A stretch of DNA of 64,000 nucleotides. It comes from Labyrinthula sp. Ha. Lineage: Eukaryota; Sar; Bigyra; Labyrinthulida; Labyrinthulaceae. The stretch covers positions 1,426,001-1,490,000 of the forward strand of contig JAALGZ010000007.1 of assembly GCA_015227615.1 (NCBI GenBank), written 5' to 3'. The notes under the pieces are model-generated. The model made no database searches and was not told the DNA's origin. It saw nothing but the letters and a program-made list of their open reading frames with translations. How positions within the stretch are numbered: position 1 is the stretch's first letter; the number at the start of each line of letters is the position of its first letter. Both the position numbers and the translations under genes were made by a program. Positions 62,200 to 64,000 of the stretch are shown here, piece after piece.

Positions 62200-64000
62200 A
62201 TGACAGAAGTAATTGACCAGCCATTTCAAGCACGGGACAACCCTAACGACCTTTCGCGGTTCACCAAGTTAAATGCTATCTTCTCGGCGGTTGCAGAAAA
62301 GGTTTTGGGCGGGAATGCAGAAGAAGGGGTAATAAAATTCGGAGAAACTCGAGAAGTGTTTTCCCCTGGTGTTGATTTGCAGACAATCATCAAGAAAGTC
62401 GCTGACATCAGGAAAAAGCTTGATGACCCAATTTATGTATTATTTTTCCCTCTGCCTTAATTCTTAGATTAAACTGCCTTCCAGGTCGACCTTATCGGGT
62501 GCCGTAGACATACCAAATGAAACTTACTTCATGGGGGGTTCAGAAGAGGAACCAGCGACCGTGAGTGTAACTTCCGGGGCGTTAGTGTTTTCCGGGGAAT
62601 CAAGTGCGTTCCTCAATACCAATTTTGAAGTGTCAGGTTTCGGTGCTAAGTCCAGTGGCAAGAGCCTATTTTACGTACGTTCAGGGAAGTATGTTGGGTT
62701 TAAGAATGTCAGTATTTCTATTGAAACTGGTGTAAAAATCGCGAAGGAGGAAAGAAGCCTGATTCTTTGTGAAGGTCAAATTGAAGGTGATAATTTTATG
62801 TTACATTCAGACTCCAAGAATTGCTGGAGCGCTTTTAAGTTTGTCGCGAACGCGAATGAATCGGATTTTGAAAGTTCATTAAGAAAACTTTCCATAACTG
62901 AATTTGATACGCCTATACGTGCCGTTGATTGTGCTGTATATGTAGATAAAGGAGTTTTGAATGGTAAGCAAAGAGCCCTTGAAGGTGACAATGCGCGGGT
63001 GACGCTAAAGAATTCATCTTTGAACGCAGTAGAATGTTTGCTCTTAGTAACAGGCCCTGAGATGTACGTCTTTGCTGAGTCTACGGCTTTTGAAGGCGGA
63101 AAAGTTGGTTGCATGTATGCAAATAAGGCCTCTGGATTCATGAGGAAGTGTAGCTTCAGCAACATGTCCGAAGCTGCAGTTCGCTGTCAAGATAGCGCCA
63201 GAGTTTCTTTCGATGATTTCCTGTCGAAGAACTCAGATCATGCCTTCGAAGCCTTTTCAAAGGCCAATATAAAAGCAAAGGACTTGGAGGTTGAAGATTG
63301 CCTCGAAACTGCAGTAGTCGTAAAAGGATCTGACACAGAGTTTCATTTTACAGTGTTAAATGCAACAAACAACAATAATGGTGTGCTTCATGTTTCTGGA
63401 GGTGGAAAGATTGTGGGAAAGGAGGGTAATTTTAGCCAATCTGAGGGAATTGTTTTACTTGCTGCCGATGAAACGACTAGGGCTAATCTGGAAAATATAA
63501 AAATTACAGGTGGAGAAACGGGTTTTCTTTGTATGAAAAATGCGGGTGCCTTGCTCAAAAAGTTAAGACTCGAGAACCTAACCAAAGTTGCTGGACGTAT
63601 TGCAGATGCTAATGCAGTTATTGAGAGCAGTATTGTTAATCAAACAGAAACTGGCAAAGGAGGTTTTAGCGTCTCTTTTAAGAAGGATAACGGTCAGAAC
63701 ATTAGGTTTAAAGATGTTAAGATGCAGAAATGTGATATTGGTGTAAGGCTGCATCAGCAAAGCAGTAACACAAGAAGCAGAAGGAGTAATTCAAGGCCGC
63801 AAGATCCAAATGCAGCGCGTGGCCAGCTCAGTAAAAGTTCTTTGGATAACTGTGCTTTTGTAAAGTGTGATGTTGCGTTGCAAGTTGACGGAGCGCGAGC
63901 AAACGTAAGTGGCTGTTCATTCATTATGTCAAATAAGCATGCAATTGAGTTGAAAAACTTAACGCTTATTCCAGGACCACAGTTGAGAAAGGAAAGTAAA
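62200..64000 (+). CDS. beta-helix protein with RING/IBR-like region, copy 2 (cut by window end)
   Basis: A second copy of the 56074 gene. Exon 1 is 62200-62436, the 31-bp intron is 62437-62467, and exon 2 is open to the window edge, giving the first ~590 residues: the N-terminal helices and most of the beta-helix. Differences from copy 1 are few in the body (around 1% by eye) but more common in the first ~280 bp of the gene and again in the last ~40 bases of the window. No disabling change is seen in the visible part. The zinc region would lie beyond the window. The upstream spacer has no retroelement. Confidence 0.82.

Noticed and set aside
1-64000. CRISPR arrays, bacterial operons, ribosome binding sites and rRNA genes
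   Set aside because: None are visible, and the introns and gene content show nuclear eukaryotic DNA.

Overview
This is a nuclear window from an AT-rich eukaryote with the standard code, probably a protist or alga. The evidence is spliceosomal introns with GT-AG ends, eukaryote-only genes (RBMX2/Ist3, IWS1/Spn1, the DNA polymerase zeta subunit REV3, NAT9, a UGT80-type sterol glucosyltransferase) and eukaryotic transposons (MULE and Ty3/Gypsy). Most introns that can be placed are only 27-32 bp long; one is 141 bp. The class II, type A fructose-bisphosphate aldolase fits several protist and fungal groups. I cannot name the species.

Layout. 1-3357: no gene seen. 3358-4575: membrane sulfotransferase-like gene. 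5579-8170: an interrupted reading frame and a decayed MULE transposon (minus strand). 10006-11986: TatD-family nuclease and RBMX2-like splicing factor, convergent, with stop codons 2 bp apart. 11987-19676: long gene desert with one small structured GC-rich locus. 19677-21542: NAT9-like acetyltransferase and class II aldolase, divergent from a 151-bp shared promoter. 21543-28341: second desert. 28342-32298: REV3. 34000-36800: a second MULE relic. 39671-43832: sterol glucosyltransferase and IWS1, convergent. 45223-45530: possible two-exon gene for a 91-residue protein.

46440-64000 is a tandem duplication. Its unit of about 6.1 kb is a 2.57-kb spacer plus a gene for a 1155-residue protein joining a parallel beta-helix to a C-terminal RING/IBR-like zinc region. 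The second gene copy runs off the window. The first unit carries an old, broken 7.0-kb Ty3/Gypsy element on the minus strand. That element has a chromodomain-like block after integrase, followed by a block resembling MT-A70 N6-adenine methyltransferases.

The most notable points are the methyltransferase-like cargo in the retroelement fossil, the beta-helix/RING-IBR architecture, the uneven divergence of the duplicated units (very similar except next to the insertion and at the breakpoint), and the very small introns. Housekeeping genes sit in tight pairs separated by multi-kilobase AT-rich tracts with little recognisable content.
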